Shown here: positions 63,291 through 64,000 of the stretch, piece by piece
How positions within the stretch are numbered: the stretch's first letter is position 1
Layout: each line of letters opens with the position of its first letter
The notes under the pieces: model-generated
What the model was told of the DNA's origin: nothing
The model's input: only the letters and a program-made list of their open reading frames with translations
The model's database searches: none
Assembly (NCBI GenBank): GCA_903891475.1
Contig: CAITEP010000004.1
Location: 55,603-119,602 of the forward strand
Reading direction: 5' to 3'
Length of the DNA stretch: 64,000 bases
Source of the DNA: an uncultured Mucilaginibacter sp.
GTDB lineage: Bacteria > Bacteroidota > Bacteroidia > Sphingobacteriales > Sphingobacteriaceae
Translations under genes and position numbers: made by a program

Positions 63291-63401
63291 ACCTTGGCTA
63301 AGTTTTAATGGGTTTTCATCTGTTGAAAAATAATAGCGCAAAGTTATTTTAAGCTATAATTGTTACCATGACGGGAAGAACGGCCAGCCAAAGCGCACCA
63401 A

Positions 63402-63533
63402 ATGACTCTCCAGCAACAAATCGGTAGGCATGGTATTAATGTCCCTGGCGATAAATCTGCTGACTATCGCAATGCTAATGAACACACCATCCCATATTTA
63501 CCGCTTAAGCAACAAACAGCGCGAGCCGGGTAA
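63402..63533 (+). CDS. Short ORF of unknown function, possible gene fragment
   Basis: 43 codons (MTLQQQIGRHGINVPGDKSADYRNANEHT...), AT-balanced, with a motif-like GINVPGDKSADYR segment. I do not recognise it. It may be a fragment of an element that was once integrated at tRNA-Pro. No ribosome binding site is evident. The rest of 63223-63830 holds no gene I can support. Confidence 0.3.
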   Translation: MTLQQQIGRHGINVPGDKSADYRNANEHTIPYLPLKQQTARAG

Positions 63534-63830
63534 AATGTCAAGGCCGGGCAAGCCACTAAAAAATAAAACACAACTGCCCGTTTATATAGCCTTTACTTTT
63601 TATCCCGGCGGTGGGCTATCTTCGCGGATGAGGTGAATATGGAATTAATTTTATGACTTAAGGATATAGGGAAAGGCGGGGTGTGTTTTGTGTGCTGACG
63701 AACTTCCGTCCTGCTTGGGTGCAACAAGGTAAATTTTACAACAACTTAAATAAGAATTAGCCGAATTAACTTTCTATCAACAAAATAACATATAATAGCA
63801 TAAATTTATGCCTTGTAATTTTAAATCTGT

Positions 63831-64000
63831 ATGCGTAGAATAATTTTAATTTGCTTTTGTATTTTTCTTTTAAGTTGCAACAATATTTCGACAAAAGACA
63901 GCAGTAAGCCACCTATAACGGCTTTACCTCAAACGGACACTAATTCGACAAACAATAAACCACTGGCAGTGGCTTTAAAAATGACAGCCACAAATTTGAC
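63831..64000 (+). CDS. Lipoprotein, N-terminal part only
   Basis: Starts at ATG 63831 and runs off the window. MRRIILICFCIFLLSC is a lipoprotein signal with the LLSC lipobox, followed by a polar linker rich in S, T, N and P (NNISTKDSSKPPI...), as in surface or periplasmic lipoproteins. Function cannot be told. Confidence 0.65.
   Translation, partial: MRRIILICFCIFLLSCNNISTKDSSKPPITALPQTDTNSTNNKPLAVALKMTATNL

Noticed and set aside
63080-63292. Minus-strand ORF of 70 residues covering tRNA-Pro
   Set aside because: Antisense to a well-formed tRNA; a MRRFELPTSSTPC pattern is a common artefact of ORF calling across tRNAs.

Overview
The window reads as a chromosome segment of a Bacteroidota bacterium, most likely Sphingobacteriales (Pedobacter/Mucilaginibacter-like). 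I base this on the gene order ftsX - DUF3098 - uppP, the parA-parB-DUF5683-dapB-lepB block, the long Bacteroidota form of IspG, the many lipoproteins with short SxC lipoboxes, the moderately AT-rich composition, and a TAnnTTTG-type promoter. The species cannot be named from this sequence alone.

Layout. 1-9.7 kb: the end of a UbiB-type kinase gene, a secreted protein, a PafA-like alkaline phosphatase, an Omp85-type barrel, a deoxyhypusine-synthase homologue, then ftsX/DUF3098/uppP and convergent hflX. 9.8-16.7 kb: a leftward envelope and segregation cluster (methyltransferase, murF, lepB, dapB, DUF5683, parB, parA). 17-23 kb: hisS, a GNAT enzyme, a low-molecular-weight phosphatase, S1/P1 nuclease, a lipoprotein and fumC. 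23-24.8 kb: a REP/RAYT array with three tandem ~440-bp units, each carrying an inverted pair of two-hairpin elements, ending inside an IS200-like transposase gene. 25-31.7 kb: an LD-carboxypeptidase and a complete cyanophycin locus (isoaspartyl peptidase, cyanophycinase, and divergent cyanophycin synthetase). 31.8-34.6 kb: an AlkD-like repair protein, an RND-pump fragment and a beta-propeller lipoprotein. 34.9-39.2 kb: an accessory island with phage baseplate-like genes and an XRE regulator. 39.2-47.2 kb: ispG carrying in-frame palindromic inserts, histidine decarboxylase, an alcohol dehydrogenase and an MFS pair, and rlmF. 48.2-57.4 kb: a four-gene RND efflux operon (TolC, adaptor, two tandem permeases). 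57.7-60.1 kb: an ECF sigma / HEAT-type anti-sigma / DUF4097 operon. 60.4-64 kb: a phased ATTATA array, tRNA-Arg(CCT), metG, tRNA-Pro(GGG) and the start of a lipoprotein gene.

How the genes work together. The cyanophycin genes would let the cell build, depolymerise and recycle an Asp-Arg nitrogen reserve. The efflux operon encodes every part of a tripartite pump, and its two permeases may form a mixed trimer. The sigma/anti-sigma/DUF4097 set looks like an envelope-sensing switch.

Most unusual signals: (1) the REP/RAYT array; (2) palindromes inserted in frame in ispG, one between 10-bp direct repeats; (3) five ATTATA boxes spaced 32, 21, 21 and 21 bp; (4) a 52-codon remnant of an RND pump C-terminus far from the intact pump genes; (5) an orphan baseplate module. 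I found no CRISPR array, rRNA operon, complete prophage or recognised riboswitch.
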